DNA of 64,000 nt from Taishania sp045629585 (lineage in GTDB: Bacteria; Bacteroidota; Bacteroidia; Flavobacteriales_D; Crocinitomicaceae), in contig JAZQRM010000064.1 in the NCBI GenBank assembly GCA_045629585.1, forward strand, positions 62,001-126,000. Reading direction: 5' to 3'. The notes below the pieces were generated by a model, which saw only the letters and a program-made list of their open reading frames with translations, searched no databases and had not been told where the DNA came from. How positions within the stretch are numbered: the first letter of the stretch is position 1; every line of letters starts with the position of its first letter. The position numbers were made by a program, and so were the translations under genes. Shown here in pieces: positions 8,301 to 16,287 of this stretch.

Positions 8301-11231
8301 GAATCGTCAGGATCAGGTTGTCAAGCAACGGCAGATCAAACGGCTGTATTTACAGTGACTGACCTTCCTACGGGAACAGTTTCCACTCCTGTTACGATTT
8401 GCCAAAATACAGGAAACACAACGGTGACATTTACTGGGACAGGTGGGACAGCTCCTTATACATTTACTTATACGATCAATGGAGCAGCGCCACAAACTAT
8501 TGTTTCAACAGGATCAGTGGCTACGCTTACTTTACCTTCAACCGCGGTTGGAACAACGATAATTGCTTTAACAAGTGTCCAAGAGGCAAGTGGTTTAGCA
8601 TGTGCAAGAGCACTCAATTTGAATACAACGGTAACTGTTTTAACTCTACCGACACCAAGTGTTTTAGGGACTTTAACGCATTGTGAAGGTGGGACAACAA
8701 CTTTGAATACGCAAAATTATAACAGTTATAATTGGTCATCAGGTCATACAACGCAAACAGCAAATGTATCTGCAGCCAATAACCCGATTACGCTTCAGGT
8801 AACAGATGCCAACGGTTGTCAAGCGGTTTCCGCTCCAATTACTTTAACACAAATTTCAACCATTCGTACAAATCGTACAGTAGCTATTTGTCAAGGAGCT
8901 TCTACCTCTATTCATGGTATTGTAAAAACAATCGCGGGAGTGTATGAACAAACCTTTACGTCTCTTCAGGGATGTGATAGCGTTTCAACGGTGACATTAG
9001 TTGTTAATCCATTGCCAAATGTAACTGTGCCTGCAGATCAAACGATTTGTCAAGGTGAAAGTGTGACATTGGCTGGTGCAGGAGCACAAAACTATGTATG
9101 GACAAATGGTATAACGAATGGAGTTCCTTTTCAACCAAACGAAGGGATTCAGAATTATACTGTCACGGGAACTGATGCAAATGGTTGTCAAAATACAGCC
9201 GTGGCTACCGTAAATGTGCGTGCAATTCCAGTGATGAATGCAATAGCGAATCAAACCCTTTGCGCAGATGTACAATCGACTGAAATCATTTTTTCATCTA
9301 CGCCACAAGGAACGTTTACTTGGACTAATTCAGAAGTTAATATCGGATTAGTAGCCAACGGAACAAATACGATTCCATCTTTTAGGACTGTTAATACCAC
9401 AAATTCACCTTTGTCAGGTTCAATTTTAGTAACACCAACCGCAGATGGATGTATAGGACAAGCAGCAACATTTACAATCACAGTTCAACCAGCAAGCACT
9501 TTACAAGCTTCGGTAAATGAGACCTCTGTTTGTTTAGATGCCGCTAGTCCGGTTATTAATCTAACAATGATGAACGGAACGGCTCCATTTGAGGTGACCT
9601 ATACCATAAATGGAGGAGCGGCACAGACTATACAAGGTGGAAATACAATGCAGTTATCTGTACCAACAACAGCAGCTGGAAATTATAGTTATACTTTTAC
9701 AGCGGTGAACGAAAGCAGTGCGCAAGCATGTAGCACAACTATTAATGAAACAGTACAAGTTGAAGTGCATGCGTTACCAGTGGTAAATGCAGGGCAGGAT
9801 GTTCAATTATGCCCAGCGGAAGATTACTTGTTGAATGCAACGGGAACTGCCGTAAATTATGTATGGAATAATGGAGGAACAAATGGAGATCAAATCACGA
9901 TTAATAATCCATTAACCTTACAAGTTACAGGGGTCGATGTAAATGGATGTGTTAATACAGATCAAGTTACTGTAACACTTTTTACTCCAATTGCTGTAGA
10001 TGCGGGACCGGATCAAAGAATGTGTATTGGTGATCAAGTGATACTTCAAGGTCAAATGGTGGATCAGTCCAATGGAATTTACAATTGGGATAATGGTGTT
10101 GTGAATGGACAAGTATTTAGACCGCAAGAGAGCAGAACTTATACGCTTGCCGCTCAAGATATTAATGGATGTATCGTAACCGATGAGGTTGTAATCACGG
10201 TAAACAATTTACCAGTCATTTCCGCAGGACCGAATATAGCTGCTTGTATTGGACAAGATGTAACTTTATCAGGAGCAGGAGCAAATGGAGGAACATATAT
10301 TTGGGACAATGGAGTGACGAACGGAGTAGCTTTTATTCCAGCGGAAGGTGTTACAATCTACACTGTGGTAGGAACAGATCTAAATGGATGTCAAAATACC
10401 AGTACTGTCGAAGTATTTGTACAAGCACAACCAATAGTTTCTTTTACGGCCGTTCAAAATGGATTTTGCGCACCTGTTGAAGTTGTTTTCACAAACACTT
10501 CTCCTATAATAGGAACGAATTGTATTTGGACAATTGATGGATTAACACAAATAGCAGGATGTGGGACTCAAACGATGGTTTTTGATAGAGCTGGAGATTA
10601 TTCAGTAACACTAAGCATGGAAACCAATGAAAATGGATGTGTTGGTACATCGAGGGTTGATAATGCAGTTCAAATTGATCAGACTCCTATTGCACGTTTT
10701 ACTTATAGTCCAGAGGTAGTAACGCAGATTCAAAGCACAGTAGATTTTAATAACGAAACAGCTGGTGGACCAGCATCGTATTTCTGGGAAATTAGTAATC
10801 AAGCAACATCAACCGAGATGCATCCAACCCACAATTTCGGAAACGAAGTAACAGCTCATAATGTTACGTTAACTGCCACATCACCACTTGGATGTGCGGA
10901 CAAATACACACAAGTAATTAAAATTAAGGAAGAGTTTATTTTCTTTATTCCAAATGCATTTACGCCAGATGGAAGTAATCTTAATGAAATCTTCCAACCG
11001 GTATTTGTCTCCGGATTTGATCCTTTTGATTTTGAATTGTTGATTTTTAACAGATGGGGAGAAATTATTTTTGAATCACATGATGCTTCTATTGGATGGA
11101 ATGGACGTTATGGTGTAGAAGGAAATATATGTCCAGATGGCGTCTATAGCTGGAAAATAAATGTAAAAACAGATTCTAATAATTCAGGAGATAAAGAGAC
11201 GTTTAGTGGTCACGTAACCTTATTGAGATAA
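2394..11231 (+). CDS. Giant (about 2945 aa) T9SS type B Ig-like repeat surface protein
   Basis: Signal peptide MKQLLLLGLLLFSFIGTTQAQ, a unique N-terminal region of about 450 residues with many cysteines, then about 25 Ig-like modules of 75-100 residues (hallmarks TAPYTFTYTING, YTVTGTDANGC, TICxGESVTL), two Big_2-like modules (NPxVSSNPAVAT), a PKD-like module and a C-terminal type B sorting domain (IPNAFTPDGS, IFNRWGEIIFES, GWNGRYG, CPDGVYSW). The frame also opens at a GTG at 2388, but the ATG pair at 2394/2397 directly precedes the signal peptide and is preferred. Family knowledge: such proteins are exported by the T9SS and act as adhesins or matrix components. A hairpin terminator follows. 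The modules are arranged in higher-order duplications (separate repeat entries). Ligand unknown. Confidence 0.9.
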   Translation: MMKQLLLLGLLLFSFIGTTQAQCTFQSISQLLFSPCEVNETFTISGTLSFANPPTTGDLILRDCSGYETVVASAPFGATIAFSGNGFVATGANCSLTFRFSNGGCTTPTFSIAFPSCNCGFTNSNLSRGVCDPLTNTYTLTGTLIFGFPPTTGQLIIQNCYGQQVVLNPPFVSPVSYNFPGMPSNGAACSVNAFFTAEAGCDMLHDGWTNQPSCFWECETDAGTFFSFADGMTNSVHPGPYDLCYDDLLLIDSNGDFILPSPQTGIVDENNNPIQYDPGIWLLLYSCAPTLQSPVSFLDDPCFLGVVSSDEAPWVFQNTLGDNVPRWFVPLTMYSQIDGIFDINTIINGQEYHCFDLGEPIQVNFLREITGNVTQDCQLGTVTTRLQGGKPSQVTGQTFNIVPASVTPVNATIVQGSATNGGDLIIGGLTPGQTYSYIIRDGVGCGVIVSGTYVGPNNATISYPNTAFCLGSGTVNPTITGTTGGVFSSTTGLVLNAVSGVVNTTTSTPGAYTVTYTPPGGYCANPTTTTITIHPRPTLVTANNTMCLGEPVTLNVSGANTYSWTPAATLTPSTGASVVANPTTNTNYTVTGTDVNGCTNTASVTVTVFPQPILAGVLSGCIGQTRQLTYSATVNPINPFVSSNPAVATVNGTGIVTGVSPGTTEITYTNSNGCSRTVTFLVHPNPVITVNSPTICQTGTATLTATGGAMYSWTPATNLNVTNTASVVFTPGETTNYTVRGTTANGCSNTAVSTVTVLPNAPINAGVDQTICLGDAATLSAIGGVSYNWNNGLGAGQNQTVSPTSNTIYTVTGTDENGCVGADQVLVSVLPLPTASISGTTNVCVGGAAPMITLTSTSVNAPFTFTYTINGGTTQTIVSTGSTLTIPVPTTTEGVYTYALTGITDAIGCSQAQTGQAIVTVNTLPSATISDGLTVCQGQVNPSLTLTGVNGGAPYTFTYTINNGMPITVNSNMSGIAQVVVPTTTVGTFTYQLTNVTSANGCGQAQTAQSTVIIQPLPIVTATVPSLVCQGAPQPSVTFTATGGTAPYVITYNINGGAPQTINTAGNSAIVPVLTTTPGVFNFNVVSVTDNDGNGCVNNQSVTATVTVSASPIITGTLSVCLGSTSQLMGTAPVSTVNPWVSSNPAVATISNTGLVTALSVGSTTITYTNEAGCVISENFSVVTSPTIFVPAVSVCPGTPISLTATGAQNYSWIPATNLNTTAGATVVFTGNVAQTYTVTGVDASGCTGTTTVTVDILPLPTITASADQVICPGGNATIFATGGVSYTWDNGLGAGQTQTVSPTSATNYTVTVTGANGCINTDQVLISLSTPPTANVAGGTTVCQSATNPQVVFTGTNGTAPYTFTYTLNGGGVLTAVSDATGIARLNVSTVAVGTQSYVLTGVTDVNGCSWTTAATSDFVILPLPLATITGNANVCQNAAQPQITITGTNGTAPYVFTYSLNGAGAQTVISDGNGIAQINAPTTIAGTYTYTLTQVADATANACSQVQTGTASVVVTPLPTATIAGSVNVCQGDASPMVTFTGANGIAPYTFSYNINGGTTQTIISAGNSASLLVPTGTIGTFNYNLISVGDNTVAGCSQPQAGTATFVVNTNPSPVIAGQEEYCIGNTATVNTTQFFNSYVWSNGQITANAQVTAANNPVVVTVTNAFGCQATSAPFNVTENTTIINNTTIAICQGQAATIHGVVRTVAGVYTNTVPSVQGCDSTSNVTLLVNSLPNVNAGVDRTICTGESVTLTAGGATNFNWNNGVTNGVPFQPTATQIYTVTGTDANGCTNADQVVITVNAIPTIAAINNQTICSATNSSAVTFTGNLPGTTFSWINSNPVIGLAANGNGNIAMFNGVNATGGSVSGTVTVTPSLNGCTGTPTTFTITVLPAPTASISGTTSVCVNSTMPQVTFTGANGTAPYTFRYSINNGAVLTTNSVGNTAVINVPVNNVGIYNYRLVGVSESSGSGCQATADQTAVFTVTDLPTGTVSTPVTICQNTGNTTVTFTGTGGTAPYTFTYTINGAAPQTIVSTGSVATLTLPSTAVGTTIIALTSVQEASGLACARALNLNTTVTVLTLPTPSVLGTLTHCEGGTTTLNTQNYNSYNWSSGHTTQTANVSAANNPITLQVTDANGCQAVSAPITLTQISTIRTNRTVAICQGASTSIHGIVKTIAGVYEQTFTSLQGCDSVSTVTLVVNPLPNVTVPADQTICQGESVTLAGAGAQNYVWTNGITNGVPFQPNEGIQNYTVTGTDANGCQNTAVATVNVRAIPVMNAIANQTLCADVQSTEIIFSSTPQGTFTWTNSEVNIGLVANGTNTIPSFRTVNTTNSPLSGSILVTPTADGCIGQAATFTITVQPASTLQASVNETSVCLDAASPVINLTMMNGTAPFEVTYTINGGAAQTIQGGNTMQLSVPTTAAGNYSYTFTAVNESSAQACSTTINETVQVEVHALPVVNAGQDVQLCPAEDYLLNATGTAVNYVWNNGGTNGDQITINNPLTLQVTGVDVNGCVNTDQVTVTLFTPIAVDAGPDQRMCIGDQVILQGQMVDQSNGIYNWDNGVVNGQVFRPQESRTYTLAAQDINGCIVTDEVVITVNNLPVISAGPNIAACIGQDVTLSGAGANGGTYIWDNGVTNGVAFIPAEGVTIYTVVGTDLNGCQNTSTVEVFVQAQPIVSFTAVQNGFCAPVEVVFTNTSPIIGTNCIWTIDGLTQIAGCGTQTMVFDRAGDYSVTLSMETNENGCVGTSRVDNAVQIDQTPIARFTYSPEVVTQIQSTVDFNNETAGGPASYFWEISNQATSTEMHPTHNFGNEVTAHNVTLTATSPLGCADKYTQVIKIKEEFIFFIPNAFTPDGSNLNEIFQPVFVSGFDPFDFELLIFNRWGEIIFESHDASIGWNGRYGVEGNICPDGVYSWKINVKTDSNNSGDKETFSGHVTLLR
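4230..7225 (+). repeat. Two tandem 500-codon super-repeats inside the giant gene
   Basis: Six modules occur twice in the same order: Big_2-like (NPFVSSNPAVAT / NPWVSSNPAVAT), SWxPATNLN module, GGVSYxWxNGLGAGQ module, then three TFTYTxNGG modules. The two NPxVSSN codons start at 4305 and 5805, exactly 1500 bases apart. The copies have diverged to roughly half identity by eye, so the duplication is old but no net length change is seen at this point. Boundaries are approximate. Confidence 0.75.
7225..9640 (+). repeat. Two tandem 470-codon super-repeats inside the giant gene
   Basis: A second block of modules is duplicated: NSYxWSxG module, AICQG-IHG module with QGCDS, LPNV-TIC-GESVTL module ending NGVPFQP, a module with IGLxANG, then TAPxxxxYxING modules. 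The AICQG codons start at 7473 and 8883, exactly 1410 bases apart. The second unit lacks the sixth module; at that point the sequence passes into the block shared with the upstream paralogue. Boundaries are approximate. Confidence 0.7.
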
Positions 11232-11238
11232 ACAATAG

Positions 11239-11270
11239 AAGGTCACTGAAAAGTGGCCTTTTGTTTTTTA
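11239..11270 (+). terminator. Rho-independent terminator after the giant gene
   Basis: Nine-base stem AAGGTCACT / AGTGGCCTT (one G-T wobble) with a GAAA loop, followed by a T-rich run, eight bases after the stop codon of the giant protein. Confidence 0.8.
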
Positions 11271-11430
11271 GTAAGCTAAGATGGACTAAACGTTAAATCT
11301 TATTTCTCCCTCCCAATCCATATCTGTTAAAGGTAAATTGAATATAACAAGACATTTTTTAGCTCAAAAGGGCTTTAAATATTTTTGTGCTAAGTGTAAA
11401 TCGTGTATCTTGAACTAGAATTTGAATACC

Positions 11431-12426
11431 ATGCTTTTTATAAATAACCAAAACATAACTGATCCAACAATTAATTTAGCGATTGAAGAATTTGCCGTTC
11501 GCCATTTACCCGCAAACGAACCCATTTTATTGTTTTATATCAATCAACCGTCGATTATCATTGGTCGCAATCAAAATACAATTGAGGAAATAAATACCAA
11601 TTATGTAGAAGATAACGGAATCAAAGTCGTTAGAAGATTGTCGGGTGGTGGGGCAGTTTATCATGATAAAGGAAATCTAAACTTTAGTTTTATAACCGAA
11701 AATGATGGAAAAAGTTTTTCCAATTTCAAGAAATTCCTTGAACCGATTATCACGTCTTTAGCTCAATTAGGAATCGAGGCGGAAGTTAAAGGTCGAAATG
11801 ACATCTTAATAGAAGATCGTAAAATAAGCGGAAATGCACAATTTGCAACGCTTGGAAAAATTTTTACTCACGGAACCTTGTTGTTTAATAGTGAGATCGA
11901 TGAGGTGGTAAACGCTTTAAACGTCAGAAAAGAGAAAATAGAAAGTAAAGGCAAAAAATCGGTGAGAAGTAGAGTGGCAAATATCTCCGAATATTTGAAA
12001 GAACCCTTGACTATCGAACAATTTAAAGAACATATTTTGTTATCCATATTTGGTGTGGAAAATCGCTCTCAAGTGCCCGAATATCACCTCACTGAAGCGG
12101 ATTGGGAGATGATTCACAAAATCTCAAATGAAAGATATGCTAATTGGGACTGGAATTTTGGTAAATCGCCACAATCCACAGCTGTTTTTAGTAAACGTTT
12201 TCCTATTGGCGTAATTGATTTACATGTCGTAATCGAGAAAGGTATTTTAGAAGAAGTGAAAATCTTTGGTGATTTCTTTGGTGTGGGTGATGTCGCTGAT
12301 ATTGAACTACTATTGACGGGTAAAAAATACGACCGAGAAGTACTTCGGGAGGCATTAAAAGAGATCGATATTACGCATTATTTTGGGTCAATTACTTTAG
12401 ACGATTTTCTAGAAGTATTGTATTAA
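11431..12426 (+). CDS. lplA: Lipoate-protein ligase A
   Basis: ATP-dependent ligase that activates lipoate to lipoyl-AMP and attaches it to lysines of 2-oxoacid dehydrogenase E2 subunits and GcvH, in the cytoplasm. The 331 residues contain the BPL/LPL catalytic domain in the N-terminal 240 residues: GRNQNT (45-50), the RRLSGGGAVYHD signature (68-79) and DRKISGNAQ with the catalytic-type lysine K131. The rest is the C-terminal accessory domain found in full-length LplA, so this should be a complete one-protein ligase. The frame extends to a TTG at 11422, but the ATG at 11431 gives the normal family N-terminus. Single gene, convergent with the operon downstream. A TATTTTTG -7-like box lies at 11380-11387. 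Confidence 0.93.
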   Translation: MLFINNQNITDPTINLAIEEFAVRHLPANEPILLFYINQPSIIIGRNQNTIEEINTNYVEDNGIKVVRRLSGGGAVYHDKGNLNFSFITENDGKSFSNFKKFLEPIITSLAQLGIEAEVKGRNDILIEDRKISGNAQFATLGKIFTHGTLLFNSEIDEVVNALNVRKEKIESKGKKSVRSRVANISEYLKEPLTIEQFKEHILLSIFGVENRSQVPEYHLTEADWEMIHKISNERYANWDWNFGKSPQSTAVFSKRFPIGVIDLHVVIEKGILEEVKIFGDFFGVGDVADIELLLTGKKYDREVLREALKEIDITHYFGSITLDDFLEVLY

Positions 12427-12457
12427 AAATGTTTCTTTAAAATTTTAAAAGAAGAGA

Positions 12458-13654
12458 TTAATAAGGAAGTGTTTTTGCTTTTCTTGATTTTTCAAATTGA
12501 TAAAAATGTCTTCCTAATTCTCCTAAAAAGGGAAGACCAACCGTTTTGTATTCATAAATTCCATCGTTGATTACCTCGTTTTCGTTGACATAAATAACGG
12601 CAGAGAGTATAAATTCAATGTCTTTTTTTTTATCACAGATATACGCGCAATCAGCTAAAAAACCGTAGGATTGACCAACAATATTTGTGATTTGAATGGA
12701 ATCGGAGGAGATTACCTTTGGGCCATCGCCGTAAATTAAATATTTTTTTAAATTATCTGGATATTCCTTCGTTTGATAGTTTTGGATATTTCCCAATCGC
12801 GGTGGAATCGTTAAATAATGAATAAGTTGTTGTCTATCTTTTTCATTTAAATCAAAACGGAGCGTAGATGAAACTGATTCTGGAAAAATCAATCTTCGCA
12901 TCATTTCATGTATTTCGGTCAAGGGGAGATAGTTCATTTCTTTAAAATCACGAGGCTCTTGAATTATCTTATTTTTTGAAATATGTGCTTTCCCTATTTT
13001 TGCATTTTCAATTGGTGATAGCCATTGTTCATCTGCTTTTTGAAAAGGGATTTGGTATAATGTGTCTGCTTTTTCATCTAGAAAAATACCTGGATTTGTC
13101 GCTGCACGATCGGTTCCCGTACAACCACCGTCAAAACGATGTCTAATACGTGTTTTTGTAAATCCTTTTTCCTGTAAAGCTAAATGTAGTTGATTTACAC
13201 CTATCATTTCCAAAACCCTTCCAAATGCAAAGTTATCGCTAACAAGTGCCATTTTCTTAATATAATGCATTATGGAAGGCTGACCGCTCGGGGAAGTCGT
13301 ATCTGTTAAAACTTCTCTTTGACACGATTGCCCTTTGGTTGTAAAGTAGGTTGAGTTACTAGGAATAGCAAGTGCTTTTAATTTTTCTAAAGCAAGGATA
13401 CTCGTTGGTAATTTAACCAAACTTGCGGGGTAAAAGTAGTCTTCATCTGCGCGAAATGTTTGTGTAAAGAAGGAAGGTATTCCGTTAGAATCTCGGTCAA
13501 TTTGTGTATAAATGATTTGAATTTTATATTTTTCAGCTTCAATTACATATTTTTTTAACCTACTATTCTCTCGAAGTATTTCTAATATAGTTGATTGTGT
13601 TAAACTAGTTAGCGGAATAAAAAGTACAATTATGAAAGCTCTAAACTTGGTCAT
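12458..13654 (-). CDS. Secreted serine hydrolase of the class A beta-lactamase fold
   Basis: Signal peptide (residues 1-20), then a beta-lactamase/transpeptidase-like domain. Visible active-site motifs are SxxK as S78-L-V-K81 in PASLVKLPT and SDN as S139-D140-N141 in LVSDNFAFG, both as in class A enzymes. No clear KTG box is seen; NIVGQSYG near residue 320 is a possible replacement. The protein is longer (398 aa) than a class A beta-lactamase (about 290), with insertions after the SDN motif. It is probably a periplasmic hydrolase or esterase acting on peptides or cell-wall fragments; resistance to beta-lactams is not implied. Its start overlaps the lipoprotein gene upstream by four bases (ATGA), making it the last gene of a three-gene operon. 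Confidence 0.8.
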   Translation of the reverse strand: MTKFRAFIIVLFIPLTSLTQSTILEILRENSRLKKYVIEAEKYKIQIIYTQIDRDSNGIPSFFTQTFRADEDYFYPASLVKLPTSILALEKLKALAIPSNSTYFTTKGQSCQREVLTDTTSPSGQPSIMHYIKKMALVSDNFAFGRVLEMIGVNQLHLALQEKGFTKTRIRHRFDGGCTGTDRAATNPGIFLDEKADTLYQIPFQKADEQWLSPIENAKIGKAHISKNKIIQEPRDFKEMNYLPLTEIHEMMRRLIFPESVSSTLRFDLNEKDRQQLIHYLTIPPRLGNIQNYQTKEYPDNLKKYLIYGDGPKVISSDSIQITNIVGQSYGFLADCAYICDKKKDIEFILSAVIYVNENEVINDGIYEYKTVGLPFLGELGRHFYQFEKSRKAKTLPY

Positions 13655-14838
13655 TTTTTGGTAATAACCATAAAATTACTGTTTTTATCCAAGAAATTAT
13701 AACCAATTCCAAAACCTATTTTTTGAGCTCCTTGCGATTGATAAAGTGAATCTAAGTCTTTTTGATAATGGTTTTTAAACAAGTTTATGGGTTTGGTATA
13801 TTGTCCAAAAAGCTTAAAATCCCACTCATTTTTATCTTTTGTAAAATAACGATTGGCAATTCCGCTATCATCTTGTACTACATGCTGACTTTGTGCAAGA
13901 ATGGCATTTCGAACTTTGGAAAAATAAGCTTTATGCATTAGGTAAGTTGCGCCTTTGAGATATGTGTTTACCTCTCCTAAACTATTCATATACGTAACAA
14001 ATCCAGGATTGGTAGCCAAAGCGCCATCTGAAGCATTTAATGAATAATAATACAACGATTTATGGTGGCCATCCATGTCTTCAAAACGTATTTCTACACC
14101 AGGTGTTTCGGGTTCCTTTTTTGTTTTTAATTCTTTAAAATTGGCAAGGTAAATGATTTCGCCCGATTGATCAATGTATATTGGTTTGACCGAATGTAAT
14201 GAATTGCCTTGTCGTTTTAGAAATAAAGTCAATAAGTGTAAAACACCGTCAACATCTTCATTTCTTAAGTCATTATTCATACTGTTCGTTCTAAAAAAGC
14301 TAAAATTTAAGATCGCATGAAGGGACGAATTTACTTTTCCATAATAGGATTTAAAATCGGTTTCAGTGGTAAACTCAGGAAGACTTCCGACTGGTTCTAA
14401 ACCTAATAAAACATAACGTTCTGCTTTTGGAAAAAAAGTTTGAGCATATAAAATATCAGGACCCGAGAATGGATAAAAAAGTGTGTGTTGCTGCTTAATG
14501 ATAGGTTCAATTTCATTCGATCTAAAGGTATTAAGCTTTTGTAAACGGCTACTTGAATAAGTTGACCATTTTTCATCAAAGTTTTGGCTAAACGATTGAA
14601 ATTCGTTAGTCTCCTTTATCCAATTAAAATAGGGAGAACTATCAGTGATTCCTGCACAGATATTTACTAAAGCATTTAGAGAATCATCTATAAATACATC
14701 ATTGACCGTAGTTTCTTCATGTTCTATCTCATTGATAACATCGTTTTGAAAAGATTGTTTATCCTGAGAACTTTCATTTGTTTTACAAGCTGCAAAAAGC
14801 AAGCCCATAAAGCTTAAGTAAAAAAGAGTTTTAAACAT
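13651..14838 (-). CDS. Conserved lipoprotein of unknown function
   Basis: A 395-residue lipoprotein: N-terminal signal with lipobox LFAAC (Cys18). The central part carries FYPFSGPDILYAQTFFP and YVLLGLEPVGSLP around residues 120-155, which I associate only with uncharacterised proteins. No catalytic motif is recognised. It overlaps the permease gene upstream by eight bases and the hydrolase downstream by four, so translation is probably coupled. Being anchored by lipid in the envelope beside a periplasmic hydrolase and an inner-membrane permease, it could bind or process the substrate of that system; this is inference from neighbourhood. Confidence 0.75.
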   Translation of the reverse strand: MFKTLFYLSFMGLLFAACKTNESSQDKQSFQNDVINEIEHEETTVNDVFIDDSLNALVNICAGITDSSPYFNWIKETNEFQSFSQNFDEKWSTYSSSRLQKLNTFRSNEIEPIIKQQHTLFYPFSGPDILYAQTFFPKAERYVLLGLEPVGSLPEFTTETDFKSYYGKVNSSLHAILNFSFFRTNSMNNDLRNEDVDGVLHLLTLFLKRQGNSLHSVKPIYIDQSGEIIYLANFKELKTKKEPETPGVEIRFEDMDGHHKSLYYYSLNASDGALATNPGFVTYMNSLGEVNTYLKGATYLMHKAYFSKVRNAILAQSQHVVQDDSGIANRYFTKDKNEWDFKLFGQYTKPINLFKNHYQKDLDSLYQSQGAQKIGFGIGYNFLDKNSNFMVITKK

Positions 14839-16147
14839 ATTTTATTTCTTTAATAGTAGTTATCTTTTTACTGATGTAAAGTACAATTAATCCGATTAAA
14901 AGATTACCTAATCCCAATAGTGATTCAGTTGTTTTTTGAGTCAAAACAAAATAGATTGTAAAAGCGTTTAAAGCTAAAAAAAGAATTGGGGTTATCGGAT
15001 ATAGGATTGTTTTATAGCCGTCTTGCATCAAATGTTTTTTTCGTAGTCTTAGAATGAATATACTTCCAACAGTCATAAAAGTGAATAATTCTAAGCTAAA
15101 ACCAACAAAAGTTAGAACGGTTTCAAACTTTCCAGTGATTATTAGCAGAATCGTTATTATTGATTGAAATAGAATTGCAACATAGGGAGATCCTGTTTTA
15201 TTTGTTTTTGACAGAAAGCCTAAAGCTGGTATATCTTCACCGATGCGTTTTGTAATTCTTGGTCCAGCCATTATCATGGCACTAATACTGGATATTAATA
15301 GAATTGCAATTAATAGACTCATCATTTTTCCAACGGATACACCAAAAATGGCACTAGCGCTTACATGGCCAATTTCTAGTACACCTTTGAGACTTTCCTT
15401 TGGGACAGAATATAAAAAAGTAAAGTTTAAAAGCAGATAGATGATACAAACAGTAAGTGTTCCCCAAAACAGTGAGCGAGGAAGGTTCTTTCTAGGATCT
15501 TTGATTTCTTCTGTCAAATAGGTGGAAGCATTCCATCCACTATAAGCGTATCCAACATAAATAAGTGAAACCCAAAATCCAGCGCTCGTAATTTCGTTCC
15601 AACTATTGGAGTTTGGAAGAATGGATATAGTATGTGTTGGTGTAAAGTAAAAACCTGCAACGATAAACACAATTATAATTGCAATTTTTAAAGAGGTGAA
15701 CACACGTTGAAAAAGGCCTCCTTTTTTTAGATTTATCACATGAATGAAAGTGACTATCAATACGACCAAAAGTGCACAATATTTAGAACTAATAGCTGGG
15801 AAAACAGATTGAACGTAACTGCCTAGGGCCATTGCAGCTAAGGCTACCGGAGCCGCAAAACCAATCGTTGATGATACCCATCCACTCAGAAAACCAACTG
15901 TTGGATGAATAAGTTTTGACAAGTAAACGTATTCACCTCCACTTTGTGGAAAGGTTACGGCTAATTCTGCATAAACGAACGCTCCACTTAAAGCAATAAT
16001 CCCACCGATAAGCCATAAAAGTAGAATGCTAAAGGAACTATCAATTTCGAGTAACTGAAAACCGAGGCTAGTAAAAACTCCAGTTCCAATCATACTTGCC
16101 AGTACGATAGAGAAAGCAGTGAAAAAGCCAAACTTGTAGCTGTGCAT
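14831..16147 (-). CDS. APC-family amino-acid permease
   Basis: Inner-membrane transporter of the amino acid-polyamine-organocation superfamily. The 438 residues contain about 12 hydrophobic segments; segment 1 has the unwound-helix motif MIGTGVF (20-26), characteristic of substrate binding in APC proteins, followed by FPQSGGEYVYL in the loop after helix 2 and a GYAYSGWNAS segment in helix 6. The exact substrate cannot be read from the sequence; related proteins take up neutral amino acids or exchange them. First gene of the operon with the lipoprotein and the serine hydrolase, which suggests uptake of amino acids released from peptides or murein. A TAGCTTTG box (16185-16192) could be its -7 element, but no -33 match is evident. 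Confidence 0.88.
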   Translation of the reverse strand: MHSYKFGFFTAFSIVLASMIGTGVFTSLGFQLLEIDSSFSILLLWLIGGIIALSGAFVYAELAVTFPQSGGEYVYLSKLIHPTVGFLSGWVSSTIGFAAPVALAAMALGSYVQSVFPAISSKYCALLVVLIVTFIHVINLKKGGLFQRVFTSLKIAIIIVFIVAGFYFTPTHTISILPNSNSWNEITSAGFWVSLIYVGYAYSGWNASTYLTEEIKDPRKNLPRSLFWGTLTVCIIYLLLNFTFLYSVPKESLKGVLEIGHVSASAIFGVSVGKMMSLLIAILLISSISAMIMAGPRITKRIGEDIPALGFLSKTNKTGSPYVAILFQSIITILLIITGKFETVLTFVGFSLELFTFMTVGSIFILRLRKKHLMQDGYKTILYPITPILFLALNAFTIYFVLTQKTTESLLGLGNLLIGLIVLYISKKITTIKEIKYV

Positions 16148-16184
16148 TTATAATGGTTTGATAGCGAAGTAATAGTATTTGCTA

Positions 16185-16192
16185 CAAAGCTA
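16185..16192 (-). promoter_or_regulatory. Possible -7 box for the permease operon
   Basis: Exact TAGCTTTG (Bacteroidota TAnnTTTG consensus) on the minus strand, 37 bases upstream of the permease start. No convincing TTTG at the -33 position. Confidence 0.4.
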
Positions 16193-16287
16193 ACGGAATT
16201 ATTGAATGCTTTCTTCTTATTTTTAAACTATTTAGCATGAAAAAAGTGATTTTTCGGTGTGTTTTTTTTTAGATGATAGATTATCAA

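Noticed and set aside
7191..9481. Several minus-strand frames of 60-120 codons within the giant gene
   Set aside because: They lie antisense to a continuous, repeat-containing and domain-rich frame; the lack of stops reflects the repeated Thr/Asn-rich codons.
4230..9640. CRISPR-like or satellite repeat interpretation of the repeated DNA
   Set aside because: The periodicity is in codons of protein modules with diverged nucleotides; no short identical repeats with unique spacers occur.
12458..13654. Beta-lactam resistance enzyme
   Set aside because: The class A motifs SxxK and SDN are present, but no clear KTG box is seen, the length and insertions differ, and the operon context points to nutrient scavenging.
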